Source: Chryseobacterium pennipullorum (GTDB lineage: Bacteria > Bacteroidota > Bacteroidia > Flavobacteriales > Weeksellaceae). From it: DNA of 64,000 bases. The stretch lies in NCBI RefSeq assembly GCF_003384725.1, contig NZ_QNVV01000008.1, positions 144,446 through 208,445 of the forward strand, in the 5' to 3' direction. The notes beneath the pieces are model-generated. The model was not told the DNA's origin and ran no database searches. It was given only the letters and a program-made list of their open reading frames with translations. Of the stretch, positions 54,463 through 63,928 are shown piece after piece; the first letter of the stretch is position 1, and each line of letters begins with the position of its first letter. The position numbers and the translations under genes were made by a program.

Positions 54463-57400
54463 TTACCTCATCTTTTCCCTCGGCAACCCAATCTCATGTT
54501 CCTGTGGATAAGGTTTTCTAAAGGTCATACTAACGTCTTCCCTAAGATTTCTTTGTGTTTCCTGAGATTTTTCCTGGTCCATTGAATACCTGGGATCGGG
54601 AATGAAGGGCATTTTTGCCATTTTATGAATGGTAATCGTAGGAAAATGGAAGTCGACTTCCACAGTTCCCAACAGCAGATAACATCCTCCGCCCTGAAAA
54701 GGATATTGTTTAAGAGAATCCGGAAAATGAGCGGTATCAAAATACTCCCCTTCTGCGTCAATCCAGGTCCCAAAAAACATTTCATCTCTTTTATTTCCTT
54801 CCCGTTTATTTTTGATAGGAACATGTTTTCTCGAAATCAGATATGCCAGCATTTTCACCTGCTTCTTATGGTATTTTATCAGATTCTTAGCCATGACTGA
54901 TCCACGGTATTTTGTCTGCAGAAGATCAAAAGGAGAAAAGGAAACCGGAAACCCCAGAATTTCTATTTCATCAAAAGCATCTTCAAACTTATTTCTTTCA
55001 ATCTTAGGAAGGTGATAACTTTTTTGCGGCTCCTCCAATAAGGTAGGCTGCCGGTAAACCTCTTTATTATTACCTAATAAAAATCTTGCTTCAATAAGCA
55101 GCTCATGTTTTTGTTTTCCTGTAAACCGGAATGCACCGATAAAAATCAGGATCTGTAATATTTCGATGCCTATAGGAATTCTCTTGACAAAGTTCTCTAA
55201 GGACCGATATTCCCCATTCTTTTTTCTTTCTTCGGGAATCAACTGACCCAGCCTTCCTTCCAGTTTTTCGATATGCATCAATCCCAGATAGACATCAGTC
55301 CCATATACTGTGGTCTGCCATTCACTGAGATTGACACAGGGATTATTAATGGTAGCACCAGACATCTTAGCTTCATGCACGTATACTTCCGTTCTGTAAA
55401 AGCCACCGCCGTTATTGATTGCGCACACCATGAACTCGATAGGATAAAAGACTTTAAGGAATAGACTCTGGTAGCTTTCAACGGCATAAGATGCGGAATG
55501 TGCTTTACAAAAGGAGTATCCGGCAAAAGATTCTATCTGGCGGTAGACTTCTTTAGACAGCTGTTCAGGATGCCCTTTTGCTCTGCAGGATTCAAAAAAA
55601 TGATCTTTCACTTTCTGAAGTGCAGCCAGAGAACGTCCCTTACCGCTCATTGCCCTTCGAAGAACATCACCATCGGAGGCAGGCAGTCCTCCGAAGTGTA
55701 AGGCAATCTTGATGACGTCTTCCTGGTATACCATAATGCCGTAGGTTTCACCCAGTTCCTTTTCGAAAACCTCATGAAAGTATTCAAACTGAGTAGGATT
55801 ATTATGTCTGAAAATATACTCTTTCATCATTCCGCTTTGCGCTACACCCGGGCGAATAATCGATGAAGCAGCCACGAGCACTTTATAATTATCGCATTTC
55901 AGTCTTCTCAGCAATCCCCGCATGGCGGGCGATTCAATATAAAAACATCCGATAGTTTTTCCGATACTCAGAAATTCATTACATTTTACCTCATCTTTAG
56001 AAAGGGCTGTATCTTCGATATCTACTTTAATCCCTCTTTTTTTTTCAATTAGTTGTACGGTATCATTAATAGTTCCCAACCCCCGTTGTGAGAGAATATC
56101 AAATTTTTCCAGTCCGATATCTTCAGCGGTATGCATATCGAACTGTACAATCGGAAATCCTTTAGGAGGCATCTCCAGTGCAGAATAATTGGTAATAGGT
56201 TCTTCCGATATCAAGATTCCACATGAGTGCATACTTCTCTGATTAGGAAATTTCTCTAATAATTTCCCATATTTATGAACCAATCTGAATACTGAATTAT
56301 CATCATGCTGATTCATGGGTTTTGTCGCCAGGGCATCCAGTTCTTCTTTCGGAAGCCCAAATGCTTTTCCCACTTCACGGAAAATAGAACGGTATTTAAA
56401 CTCAACATTGGTTCCGCAAAAAGCCACATGATCTTTGCCATACTTTTTAAAAATATATTCCAGAATAATATCCCTTCTCTGCCAGCTCCAGTCAATGTCA
56501 AAGTCAGGGGGAGTCTTGCGGTTCAGATTCAGAAACCGTTCAAAATACAAGTCAAGTTCTAACGGACAGATAGCGGTAATTCCGATGCAATAACTAACAA
56601 TTGAGTTAGCTCCACTCCCCCTTCCTACATGCATAAACCCCATTTTATTACTGTATTGGATAATATCCCAGGTAATCAAAAAGTACGCACAGAAATTCAA
56701 CTGGTCAATGACTGCCAATTCCTTTTCCAGCCTTTGTTTAGCTTCTGTATGATTCATTGAATACTTTTTTTCCAAACCTTCATAGGCTAATTTTCTCAGC
56801 AGCTTAATGTCATTTTCTTTTGAATCCGTATAATACTTCTTGTTTTTAGGAGTGGAAAAATCAAAATCAAAACTGCAGTAACCGATTATCATTTTAGTAT
56901 TTCCGATAATCTGAGGATAATGAATATATTTCTGTAACAGTTCTTTTTTATCAACAAAAGTTTCTGTAGCCTTACATACATCTGATTCATTAAGCTTTGA
57001 TAACAATGTATTGTTGTCAATGGCCCGCAATATCCTGTGCAGGTTATATTCCTGTTTTGTTTTAAATGTTACGGGATGAAGAATAACCATTTTGGGAATC
57101 AGCTTTTTCAGTTTAGGTTTGATCAGCAGATTAAGTTCCTCATATCGAATACCGATGAATTCATTATCAGATAATTTTTCCGGCAGATTATGCAGAGGAT
57201 AAATGATGATATTGTCAGGCAGATCAGGATTGATCTTTGGAATCTGTACATGTTCACAATTGTAATTGGTGAGGAGTTTATTGACTTCTCCGATCCCTTT
57301 CGGATTTTTGGCGAGGCAGATATAGTATAATTCATAATCTACCCTGACTTCCATGCCTACAATAGGCTTGATCCCCTTTTCCTTACAAAGCTTATAGAAA

Positions 57401-57537
57401 TCATAGATTCCGGTAACAGTATTGATATCCGTTAATGCTAAACATCTTACATTATGCTCAGCAGTCTGCTGAACAAGATCCTGAATAGGAATGGTTCCAT
57501 AGCGTAAGCTGTGAAAAGAATGACAATTGATAAACAT
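54463..57537 (-). CDS. dnaE: DNA polymerase III alpha subunit, DnaE2/error-prone type
   Basis: A 1024-residue C-family polymerase. It has an N-terminal PHP domain (HSFHSLRYGTIPIQDL, then CLALTDINTVTG), HVGRGSGANSIVSYC, and the catalytic PDFDIDWSWQRRD with its Asp pair. A late polymerase motif GYSFCKAHSASYAVESYQ and a helix-hairpin-helix/OB tail follow. It is shorter than replicative DnaE (about 1150-1500) and stands next to a Y-family polymerase and a LexA-like gene, so it is the mutasome polymerase rather than the replicase. Start is 13 bases after the dinB stop: one operon. Confidence 0.88.
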   Translation of the reverse strand: MFINCHSFHSLRYGTIPIQDLVQQTAEHNVRCLALTDINTVTGIYDFYKLCKEKGIKPIVGMEVRVDYELYYICLAKNPKGIGEVNKLLTNYNCEHVQIPKINPDLPDNIIIYPLHNLPEKLSDNEFIGIRYEELNLLIKPKLKKLIPKMVILHPVTFKTKQEYNLHRILRAIDNNTLLSKLNESDVCKATETFVDKKELLQKYIHYPQIIGNTKMIIGYCSFDFDFSTPKNKKYYTDSKENDIKLLRKLAYEGLEKKYSMNHTEAKQRLEKELAVIDQLNFCAYFLITWDIIQYSNKMGFMHVGRGSGANSIVSYCIGITAICPLELDLYFERFLNLNRKTPPDFDIDWSWQRRDIILEYIFKKYGKDHVAFCGTNVEFKYRSIFREVGKAFGLPKEELDALATKPMNQHDDNSVFRLVHKYGKLLEKFPNQRSMHSCGILISEEPITNYSALEMPPKGFPIVQFDMHTAEDIGLEKFDILSQRGLGTINDTVQLIEKKRGIKVDIEDTALSKDEVKCNEFLSIGKTIGCFYIESPAMRGLLRRLKCDNYKVLVAASSIIRPGVAQSGMMKEYIFRHNNPTQFEYFHEVFEKELGETYGIMVYQEDVIKIALHFGGLPASDGDVLRRAMSGKGRSLAALQKVKDHFFESCRAKGHPEQLSKEVYRQIESFAGYSFCKAHSASYAVESYQSLFLKVFYPIEFMVCAINNGGGFYRTEVYVHEAKMSGATINNPCVNLSEWQTTVYGTDVYLGLMHIEKLEGRLGQLIPEERKKNGEYRSLENFVKRIPIGIEILQILIFIGAFRFTGKQKHELLIEARFLLGNNKEVYRQPTLLEEPQKSYHLPKIERNKFEDAFDEIEILGFPVSFSPFDLLQTKYRGSVMAKNLIKYHKKQVKMLAYLISRKHVPIKNKREGNKRDEMFFGTWIDAEGEYFDTAHFPDSLKQYPFQGGGCYLLLGTVEVDFHFPTITIHKMAKMPFIPDPRYSMDQEKSQETQRNLREDVSMTFRKPYPQEHEIGLPREKMR

Positions 57538-57549
57538 AACCTAAAATTT

Positions 57550-58692
57550 TTAACGTATTAAACCTGAAGCCCTGCATACACTGGTTGTACCAAACCTGTT
57601 TTTAATCTTGTCCATTGCCTGATACAGTGAGATCTGTTCCTCAGTATCTTCAAAAAGATTCATCTGGTGGCATCCATGAACCAGGTTGGTAAATTTTACA
57701 CCCACCATTCTGATCCTGATTCTTCTGGTATAGAGTTTATTGAACAGTTCAAGTACATATTTGAGTAAGGTATGATCAGCTGAAGTATGAGGGATTCTAC
57801 ATTGCTTTGTTTCCGTATCAAAGTTGGAATATCGGATTTTTACCACCACTGTGGAAGTAAGCCATTTCTCTTCTCTCAACTGGTAACATAACTTTTCCAC
57901 CATTCCTGAAAGAATGCTTCTCACAGCAAACACATCAATGGTATCCTGTGAAAAGGTATCTTCCGTAGAAATGGATTTTCTTTCAGAATACTGCATGACG
58001 GGCGTTTCATCAATCCCATTGGCTTTTTTCCAGAGCACTGTTCCGTTTTTGCCAATCAACTGCTGCAATACATCAGGCGGGGTCTGGGAAAGCATTTCAA
58101 TGGTACGGACTCCTAATCTTGACAGTAACTGGAATGTCTCATTGCCTACCATTGGAATCTTCTTAATAGATAAAGGATTCAGAAAAGGCTGAACATCTTT
58201 TTCTTTAACCTCCAGTTTTCCGACAGGTTTAGATTCGCCTGTTCCTATTTTAGCCACGGTCTTATTGGTAGAGAGTGCAAAACTGATGGGAAGCCCTGTG
58301 TTGTCTGTTACTGCCTGTGCCACTTCCTGAGTCCATTTATAGCAACCAAAAAACTTATCCATTCCTGAGAGATCAAGATAGAACTCATCAATACTTGCTT
58401 TTTCCATTACCGGAACTTTATCTCTGATTACTTCGGTGACAAGTTGAGACATGTTAAGATACATATCCATATCACCTTTAATCACCATTGCTTCAGGGCA
58501 TAAGCGTAAAGCCATCTTGATGGGCATAGCCGACCGTACGCCAAAGAATCGTGTTTCATATGAGCAGGATGCAACAACCCCACGGTCACCACCTCCAATG
58601 ATGATCGGTCTTCCCACCAATTCTGAATTCTTTTTCCGTTCGCAAGAGACGAAAAAAGTATCCAGATCCATATGTACTATCGAACGATTCAT
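57550..58692 (-). CDS. dinB: Y-family DNA polymerase (DinB/Pol IV type)
   Basis: A 380-residue translesion polymerase. The catalytic acids are intact: Asp9 and Asp11 in HMDLDTFF, and Asp102-Glu103 in SIDEFYLDLSG. A little-finger domain and a C-terminal clamp-binding motif QMNLF follow. It is not an inactive ImuB, because all catalytic acids remain. It is the first gene of the dinB-dnaE operon and diverges from a LexA-like repressor; the two share a regulatory region with inverted repeats. Confidence 0.9.
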   Translation of the reverse strand: MNRSIVHMDLDTFFVSCERKKNSELVGRPIIIGGGDRGVVASCSYETRFFGVRSAMPIKMALRLCPEAMVIKGDMDMYLNMSQLVTEVIRDKVPVMEKASIDEFYLDLSGMDKFFGCYKWTQEVAQAVTDNTGLPISFALSTNKTVAKIGTGESKPVGKLEVKEKDVQPFLNPLSIKKIPMVGNETFQLLSRLGVRTIEMLSQTPPDVLQQLIGKNGTVLWKKANGIDETPVMQYSERKSISTEDTFSQDTIDVFAVRSILSGMVEKLCYQLREEKWLTSTVVVKIRYSNFDTETKQCRIPHTSADHTLLKYVLELFNKLYTRRIRIRMVGVKFTNLVHGCHQMNLFEDTEEQISLYQAMDKIKNRFGTTSVCRASGLIR

Positions 58693-58694
58693 GC

Positions 58695-58717
58695 GACAAA
58701 ATTAGATACTATTTGTC
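58695..58717. promoter_or_regulatory. 6-11-6 inverted repeat and minus-strand -7 box for dinB
   Basis: GACAAA (58695-58700) and TTTGTC (58712-58717) are inverted. On the minus strand the stretch includes TAATTTTG (58704-58697), matching TAnnTTTG, 5 bases before the dinB start codon. A repressor bound here would block dinB-dnaE transcription. Confidence 0.45.
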
Positions 58718-58727
58718 TCAAAATTTA

Positions 58728-58735
58728 TATATTTG
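58728..58735 (+). promoter_or_regulatory. -7 box of the LexA-like repressor gene
   Basis: TATATTTG matches the TAnnTTTG consensus. Transcription would begin near 58742, inside the operator, leaving a leader of about 12 bases. Confidence 0.55.
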
Positions 58736-58736
58736 C

Positions 58737-58753
58737 TGGTATAAATTATACCA
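58737..58753. promoter_or_regulatory. 8-1-8 palindromic operator before the LexA-like gene
   Basis: TGGTATAA (58737-58744) and TTATACCA (58746-58753) form a perfect inverted repeat around one base, ending immediately before the ATG. It replaces the usual ribosome-binding site. A likely autoregulatory site for the XRE-S24 repressor. Confidence 0.6.
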
Positions 58754-59536
58754 ATGTCAATTTTTTCAGAAAACATCAGGTTTCTGAGAGATCAGAAAAA
58801 AATCTCTCAGGCAAAGATTTCAGCTGACCTTACCATTACCCGTGAACGGTATGCGAAGTACGAAGATGGTCGCTCTGAACCACCGATTGAAATCTTATTA
58901 AGGATTTCAAAATATCATAAGGTCAGTATTGATTTACTGGTCAGTATTGATATTCGTAAATACCCTTTAGATGATATTGTTAAACTTCCGGGTAATAAAA
59001 TTATTTTACCTGTTGTCGTAGATTCAAATGGCGATAATTTTATTGAGATTGTTCCTCAAAAAGCTTCTATGGGTTATCTGAACGGATACAGCGACCCTGA
59101 GTATATGGAAAACCTTCAGAAGATGCAGCTTCCGTTTCTGAAAAACGGCAAGTTCAGAGCCTTTCTTGCAGATGGAGATTCTATGCCTCCTTTTGCAGAT
59201 CAGTCCATTATTATTGGGGAATATGTTGAAAGACCTGAAGATCTCAAAGCCAAAAAAGAATATATTTTTGTTACGACTGAGGGAATCACCTATAAAACTT
59301 TTGTTAAGCGGAATTCAAGAACAATTACGGTGGCTGCGGATAATATGTTTTATGAGCCTTATGATATTCTTCTTAAAGATGTCGTGGAAATATGGAGGTA
59401 TGTCAGAGGAATTTTACCTCAGGACTACAAACCGCATTATCTGCCTGATGAGGAGAGTCTGAAAAATCTGGTCAATGATGCCAAACGCAGTATCAGTAAT
59501 CTAGAAAACAGGCTGCTTAATATGAAAACAAAATAA
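58754..59536 (+). CDS. LexA-like XRE-S24 repressor
   Basis: A 260-residue protein. Residues 1-65 are a Cro/CI-type HTH (IRFLRDQKKISQAKISADLT). Residues 95-225 are an S24 LexA-peptidase domain with the dyad Ser143 (GDSMPPFADQ) and Lys181 (TYKTFVKR). The expected cleavage region near KASMGYLNGY has Met-Gly rather than Ala-Gly, so self-cleavage is likely but not certain. It should repress the divergent dinB-dnaE operon until DNA damage. A C-terminal coil (about 235-258) is extra. Confidence 0.85.
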   Translation: MSIFSENIRFLRDQKKISQAKISADLTITRERYAKYEDGRSEPPIEILLRISKYHKVSIDLLVSIDIRKYPLDDIVKLPGNKIILPVVVDSNGDNFIEIVPQKASMGYLNGYSDPEYMENLQKMQLPFLKNGKFRAFLADGDSMPPFADQSIIIGEYVERPEDLKAKKEYIFVTTEGITYKTFVKRNSRTITVAADNMFYEPYDILLKDVVEIWRYVRGILPQDYKPHYLPDEESLKNLVNDAKRSISNLENRLLNMKTK

Positions 59537-59537
59537 A

Positions 59538-59555
59538 ACTTCCCCGAAGGGAAGT
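59538..59555 (+). terminator. Terminator hairpin after the LexA-like gene
   Basis: ACTTCCC (59538-59544) and GGGAAGT (59549-59555) form a perfect stem with a CGAA tetraloop directly after the stop codon. A second hairpin, AATCCC/GGGATT at 59581-59600, follows before the AlkB-like gene and is followed by TTTTGT. Confidence 0.65.
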
Positions 59556-59633
59556 AAAAAACACAAATGATGAAAAAAAAAATCCCAATGAATCGGGATT
59601 TTGTAAAAGTAAAAATTTTATTAAAAATTGACA

Positions 59634-60248
59634 ATGAGCCAGCTCAGTTTATTTAATGCCGAAGAATTTTATGAGTTTCCAAAAGATCTTTTGGAATACA
59701 GGGAACATTTTTTAAGTGCGGAAGAGGCGGATACACTTAAAGCATTACTATTAGAGAATACTCCTTGGGAACAGCGTACTCAAAAGATGTATGACAAAAT
59801 GGTTTTGACCCCGAGATTAACAGCATGGTACGGTGATGATAAGAAATCGTATCAATCAGCAGACAGCAACTCCTCAAAGACTAATTCATGGACCCCGGAA
59901 CTACTTTCGTTAAAAGAAAGAATTGAAAATGAGTTCGGATACAGATTTAATGGTGTATTGTTGAACCTTTACAGAGATAACAATGATTCTGTTGCATGGC
60001 ATAGGGACAAAGAAAGCAGATATGGGAAACGACCGGTTATTGCTTCAATAAGTCTCGGACAAACCAGGAATTTCGATTTCAGAAAGAAAGACCATCATCA
60101 GAGTAAATACAGTCTGCCGCTTCCCCATGGTTCTTTGCTTATTATGAAAGGTGATTTACAGGAAAACTGGGAGCATCGAATTGCTAAATCAGCCACTCCT
60201 ATGAAAGAGCGCATCAATCTTACTTTCAGATTAATTAATAATATCTGA
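59634..60248 (+). CDS. AlkB-like 2-oxoglutarate/Fe(II)-dependent DNA repair dioxygenase
   Basis: A 204-residue protein from ATG at 59634 (a TTG two codons earlier is less likely). The iron ligands are His123-x-Asp125 (AWHRDKES) and His181 (NWEHRI); Arg193 and Arg199 (ERINLTFRL) fit 2-oxoglutarate and substrate binding. The fold has the AlkB nucleotide-recognition lid (LTAWYGDD). It removes alkyl groups from DNA bases. The first residues, MSQLSLF, contain a perfect clamp-binding pentapeptide QLSLF, which would take it to the replication clamp. It lies downstream of the LexA-like gene behind two hairpins. Confidence 0.88.
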   Translation: MSQLSLFNAEEFYEFPKDLLEYREHFLSAEEADTLKALLLENTPWEQRTQKMYDKMVLTPRLTAWYGDDKKSYQSADSNSSKTNSWTPELLSLKERIENEFGYRFNGVLLNLYRDNNDSVAWHRDKESRYGKRPVIASISLGQTRNFDFRKKDHHQSKYSLPLPHGSLLIMKGDLQENWEHRIAKSATPMKERINLTFRLINNI

Positions 60249-60346
60249 TTCAACCTTTTACCGCCAAAGGCTTCCACTTCATTCCAACCTATTTTCTTAA
60301 CGAGTTTAGTCCGCTAACTTCGATGTTAAATTAAATATTTAGCATC

Positions 60347-61735
60347 ATGGAAGACATTCAAAACACTCAACCGGATCCTTCTTTAATCAATATTCTGTTG
60401 GTTTTCAATCCCAAAACCAATAAGATTGAAGCTGTGAAAACAGTAGATGATAAAGGAGATCTGAAAACAGTACCCAACACCAAGAAAAATCAGAATCAAT
60501 TTCTCAAGATTGATAAACAGGGTGATCTATTCTCTAACTTTTTCTCCAATTTTTTGAGTCAACTTAAAAATCCGACTCTGTTCAACTTTTTTAAATTGCC
60601 ACTCAAAGAATCAGAGAAGATCGGAAAACAGATCCAGCATCACCTTACCCACCCCAGTACTGAGGGTGAAGAATTTCTGAAGACCTACAAAATATTAACC
60701 CCAAATACCAATACGATGAGTACAAACCCTTTATCAGAAAAAGAGTATCAGTATTCTGCTGATCAAATCGACTGGAATATGATGTCAAAATTCGGCTTAA
60801 CTCAAGAAAAATTAGAAAAAGCAAATGCTTTAGATCCTATGTTAAAAGGATTTAAAACCAACGGTCTTGTTCCTGTCACCATCAATCTCGGAACAGCCCT
60901 TACCAGAATGGATGCCCGGCTTTCACTGAATACCAATGATGCCGGAGATGTGGTCATCAATATTCATGGAATCAGAAAAGAACCCAATTTCAATTTTAAA
61001 TTTCTGGGTCATGAGTTTACTGCAGAAGACAAAAAAAATTTAATGGAAAACGGGAATATGGGACGTGTTGTGGAGCTTATTAATCCAAAGACTGATGAAA
61101 TTATTCCTTCTGTTATCAGCAGAGACCGTCTCACGAATGAACTGGTTGCTTATAAAGTTGAAAATATCAAAATTCCCGATGAGATTAAAGGTATCAAATT
61201 AAATGAAGAGCAAAAGCAAACTTTAATAGAAGGCAGGGCATTATATCTGGAAGGCATGATTTCTTCCAAAGGAGAGCCCTTTAATGCACATGTTCAGTTT
61301 AATGCTGATAAAAAATATGTGGAATTTTTATTCGATCATAAAGAGCGTCAACAACAATCTCATTCAGAAATTCCAAAAACATTCAGAGGCAAAGATTTAA
61401 GTGATGAACAGTATGAGAAATTTAAAGGTGGGCAAACCATCTATCTGGATGGACTGCTGGATAAAAAAGGCCAGCCCTATCAGGGTTATATCACCCTTAA
61501 TCAAGAGACAGGAAAAGTAGATTTTTCGTTTCAGAATCCAACTAAAGCGAGAGAACAGGCAAGACCTACGGAGGGACACAAAACACAAACGGCAGTTAAT
61601 TCAGAAGGTAAAACCAATGAAGCCACTAAGAATTTAAAAGAACCGTTACAGAAAGGACAACAAACCCCTAAAGATAAAATTCAGCAGGCAAAACAGGATA
61701 AGACACAGTCTCGTGCAAGAAGACGCGGTGTCTGA
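60347..61735 (+). CDS. DUF4099/DUF3945-domain protein (mobile-element type), copy 2
   Basis: A 462-residue protein. It has a DUF4099-like centre (IDWNMMSKFGLTQEKLEKAN), NMGRVVELINPKTDEIIPSV, and two DUF3945-type repeats (GRALYLEGMISSKGEPFNAH and GGQTIYLDGLLDKKGQPYQG). It ends in a basic, Gln/Lys-rich tail. It is paralogous to the 425-aa protein at 40.5-41.8 kb. It starts 98 bases after the AlkB-like gene and ends 9 bases before topoisomerase III, the standard pairing on Bacteroidota conjugative elements. Role unknown; probably linked to element DNA handling. Confidence 0.82.
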   Translation: MEDIQNTQPDPSLINILLVFNPKTNKIEAVKTVDDKGDLKTVPNTKKNQNQFLKIDKQGDLFSNFFSNFLSQLKNPTLFNFFKLPLKESEKIGKQIQHHLTHPSTEGEEFLKTYKILTPNTNTMSTNPLSEKEYQYSADQIDWNMMSKFGLTQEKLEKANALDPMLKGFKTNGLVPVTINLGTALTRMDARLSLNTNDAGDVVINIHGIRKEPNFNFKFLGHEFTAEDKKNLMENGNMGRVVELINPKTDEIIPSVISRDRLTNELVAYKVENIKIPDEIKGIKLNEEQKQTLIEGRALYLEGMISSKGEPFNAHVQFNADKKYVEFLFDHKERQQQSHSEIPKTFRGKDLSDEQYEKFKGGQTIYLDGLLDKKGQPYQGYITLNQETGKVDFSFQNPTKAREQARPTEGHKTQTAVNSEGKTNEATKNLKEPLQKGQQTPKDKIQQAKQDKTQSRARRRGV

Positions 61736-61744
61736 TGTAACATA

Positions 61745-63826
61745 ATGAAGAACGGTATGAAAGTAGTATTAGCAGAAAAACCCAGTGTTGCCAGAGAAAT
61801 AGCGATAGTCTTGGGAGCGACTGAAAAGAACGACGGATATTTAACAGGTAATGGCTATGCCGTTACCTGGTCTTTTGGCCATTTACTGGCATTGGCGATG
61901 CCTGAAGATTATGGTATTTCAAGTTTTAGCAAGGAGGCATTGCCTATTTTACCCGAACCATTCAAACTAACTGTCAGAAAAGTAAAAAAGGGCAAGCAGT
62001 TTTTAGTGGACCCTGGAGCATCCAAACAACTGAAAATCATTGAAAAGTTATTCGATGCAGGTGACCGTATTATTGTCGCTACAGATGCAGGAAGAGAAGG
62101 AGAGCTTATCTTTCGGTATATCTATGAATATCTGAATTGCAAGAAACCGTTTGAAAGGCTATGGATCAGTTCCCTAACACAAAAAGCCATTCAAAATGGT
62201 TTTCAAAATTTAAAACCCGGAGATCAGTATGATGGCTTATTTCATGCGGGTCAGTGCAGAAGCAGAGCCGACTGGTTATTAGGGATTAATACCACTCAGG
62301 CATTGACTATAGCTGCAGGTAGCGGATTGTATTCCTTAGGTAGGGTTCAGACTCCGACATTAGGTTTAATCTGCAAACGTTATCATGAACACAAAAATTT
62401 CATCAGTCAGAAATACTGGCAAATTGGGTTGCGGCATCAAAAAGATTATACAGAATTTAAAAGTCTTGGTAAACTAAAATTCACAGAAAGAAAACAAGCT
62501 GAAGATATTGTAAAAGCATTGGAAAGAAACCCGACAACAGCAACCATTACTTCCATTGATGTAAAGACGGTAAAAGAGCAACCCCCTCTCCTTTTTGATT
62601 TGACAGGTCTGCAAAAAGAAGCAAACAAGAGGTTAAATTTCAGTGCAGAGGAGACGCTGAATATTGCTCAGAGTCTCTATGAGAATAAATTTATTACCTA
62701 TCCCCGAACGGGAAGTCAATACATCCCGGAAGATCTATGGCAGGAAATACCTGATCTCATCAGAATTCTTCAGGAAAAGGAGCCATATAAAAATGCAGTA
62801 GGCTCACTTCCTTGGGGAAACTTCAGCAAAAGAATTGTCAATGATGTGAAAGTTACCGATCATCATGGACTGCTCACTACTGAAAAAATTCCTTCAGCAC
62901 TTACGGCAAAAGAGAATGCTATTTATGAACTGATCGCTTTTCGATTACTGGAGGTTGTTTCACAGCCTTGTATCAAAGAAATTACAGATGTTGGTTTAGA
63001 GGTGCTTCATTTTGATTTTGCAGTCCAGGGATGTAAAATCCTGCAAAGAGGTTGGCGTAATATAGCCGGTATTTCTTCAGATGATTTTGAGACGGTTGAG
63101 GAGTTGCCTGAGGTCAGGGAAGGTGCAGAACTTAAAATTAAAGAAATTACGATCTTTGAAAAGAAAACCCAGTCTCCAAGCCTTTATACTGAAGGAAGCC
63201 TATTGTCTGCAATGGAAAATGCAGGGAAAGATATTGAAGAAACAGAACAACGGAAGATATTAAAAAATATAGGCATTGGCACACCTGCAACAAGGGCATC
63301 TATTATTGAGACGCTAATTCATCGGGATTATATTAAAAGAGATAAAAAATCAATCATCCCAACTGACAAAGGTCTATATGTTCATGATCTCGTAAAAGAT
63401 AAAAAAATAGCTGATATTTCTTTAACTGCAGAATGGGAACTGGAAATGCAGCGTATAGAAAATAATGAATCCAAGGAAGCTGAATTTCAAAAGCAAATCG
63501 AAAGCTATACAAAATCTGTTACTGATGAATTACTGCACATCCACATTGAACGGCCTGATGTTCCCAATATTATATGTCCAAAATGTAAAACGCAGTATTT
63601 GGTTATTCATGATCATATTGTAAAATGTCGTGATATTCGTTGCAGTTGGTTGCAGTTTAGAAATATCTGCGGTATACAAATCTCAGTATATGATATCGAA
63701 AGCCTTATTAACACAGGTAGAACTTCATTAATAAAGGGAATGAAAAGTAAGTCAGGAAAAACTTTTAACGCTTATATTACACTGAATGAAAAGGCTGAAA
63801 GCTCATTTGAATTTGAAAGAAGCTGA
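61745..63826 (+). CDS. topB: DNA topoisomerase III (type IA), mobile-element type
   Basis: A 693-residue protein; the internal ATG at 61757 (MKVVLAEKPSVAREI) is an equally likely start. It has an N-terminal Toprim domain with ATDAGREGELIFRYIYEY, the active-site tyrosine near residue 319 in FITYPRTGSQY, and gate domains with GIGTPATRASIIETL. A C-terminal zinc-type motif CPKCKTQYLVIHDHIVKCRD is followed by a DUF3945-like tail (GRTSLIKGMKSKSGKTFNAY). It relaxes and decatenates DNA. It starts 9 bases after copy 2 of the DUF3945 protein. A long hairpin lies after it. Confidence 0.92.
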   Translation: MKNGMKVVLAEKPSVAREIAIVLGATEKNDGYLTGNGYAVTWSFGHLLALAMPEDYGISSFSKEALPILPEPFKLTVRKVKKGKQFLVDPGASKQLKIIEKLFDAGDRIIVATDAGREGELIFRYIYEYLNCKKPFERLWISSLTQKAIQNGFQNLKPGDQYDGLFHAGQCRSRADWLLGINTTQALTIAAGSGLYSLGRVQTPTLGLICKRYHEHKNFISQKYWQIGLRHQKDYTEFKSLGKLKFTERKQAEDIVKALERNPTTATITSIDVKTVKEQPPLLFDLTGLQKEANKRLNFSAEETLNIAQSLYENKFITYPRTGSQYIPEDLWQEIPDLIRILQEKEPYKNAVGSLPWGNFSKRIVNDVKVTDHHGLLTTEKIPSALTAKENAIYELIAFRLLEVVSQPCIKEITDVGLEVLHFDFAVQGCKILQRGWRNIAGISSDDFETVEELPEVREGAELKIKEITIFEKKTQSPSLYTEGSLLSAMENAGKDIEETEQRKILKNIGIGTPATRASIIETLIHRDYIKRDKKSIIPTDKGLYVHDLVKDKKIADISLTAEWELEMQRIENNESKEAEFQKQIESYTKSVTDELLHIHIERPDVPNIICPKCKTQYLVIHDHIVKCRDIRCSWLQFRNICGIQISVYDIESLINTGRTSLIKGMKSKSGKTFNAYITLNEKAESSFEFERS

Positions 63827-63928
63827 TAGATTAATTTCCTTTTAAGTGAAGCAAACTATATTTACAATACAACTCATAGATGAGGTGAATCGGAAAAAAA
63901 AGGTAGTATCTCACTAACTGTGTAAGTT

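Noticed and set aside
54525..54824. 99-aa minus-strand frame
   Set aside because: An alternative frame entirely inside the dnaE coding sequence, with no independent start or ribosome-binding signal.
57550..58692. Inactive ImuB-type polymerase
   Set aside because: The catalytic acids Asp9, Asp102 and Glu103 are all present, unlike ImuB, and no imuA gene is next to it.
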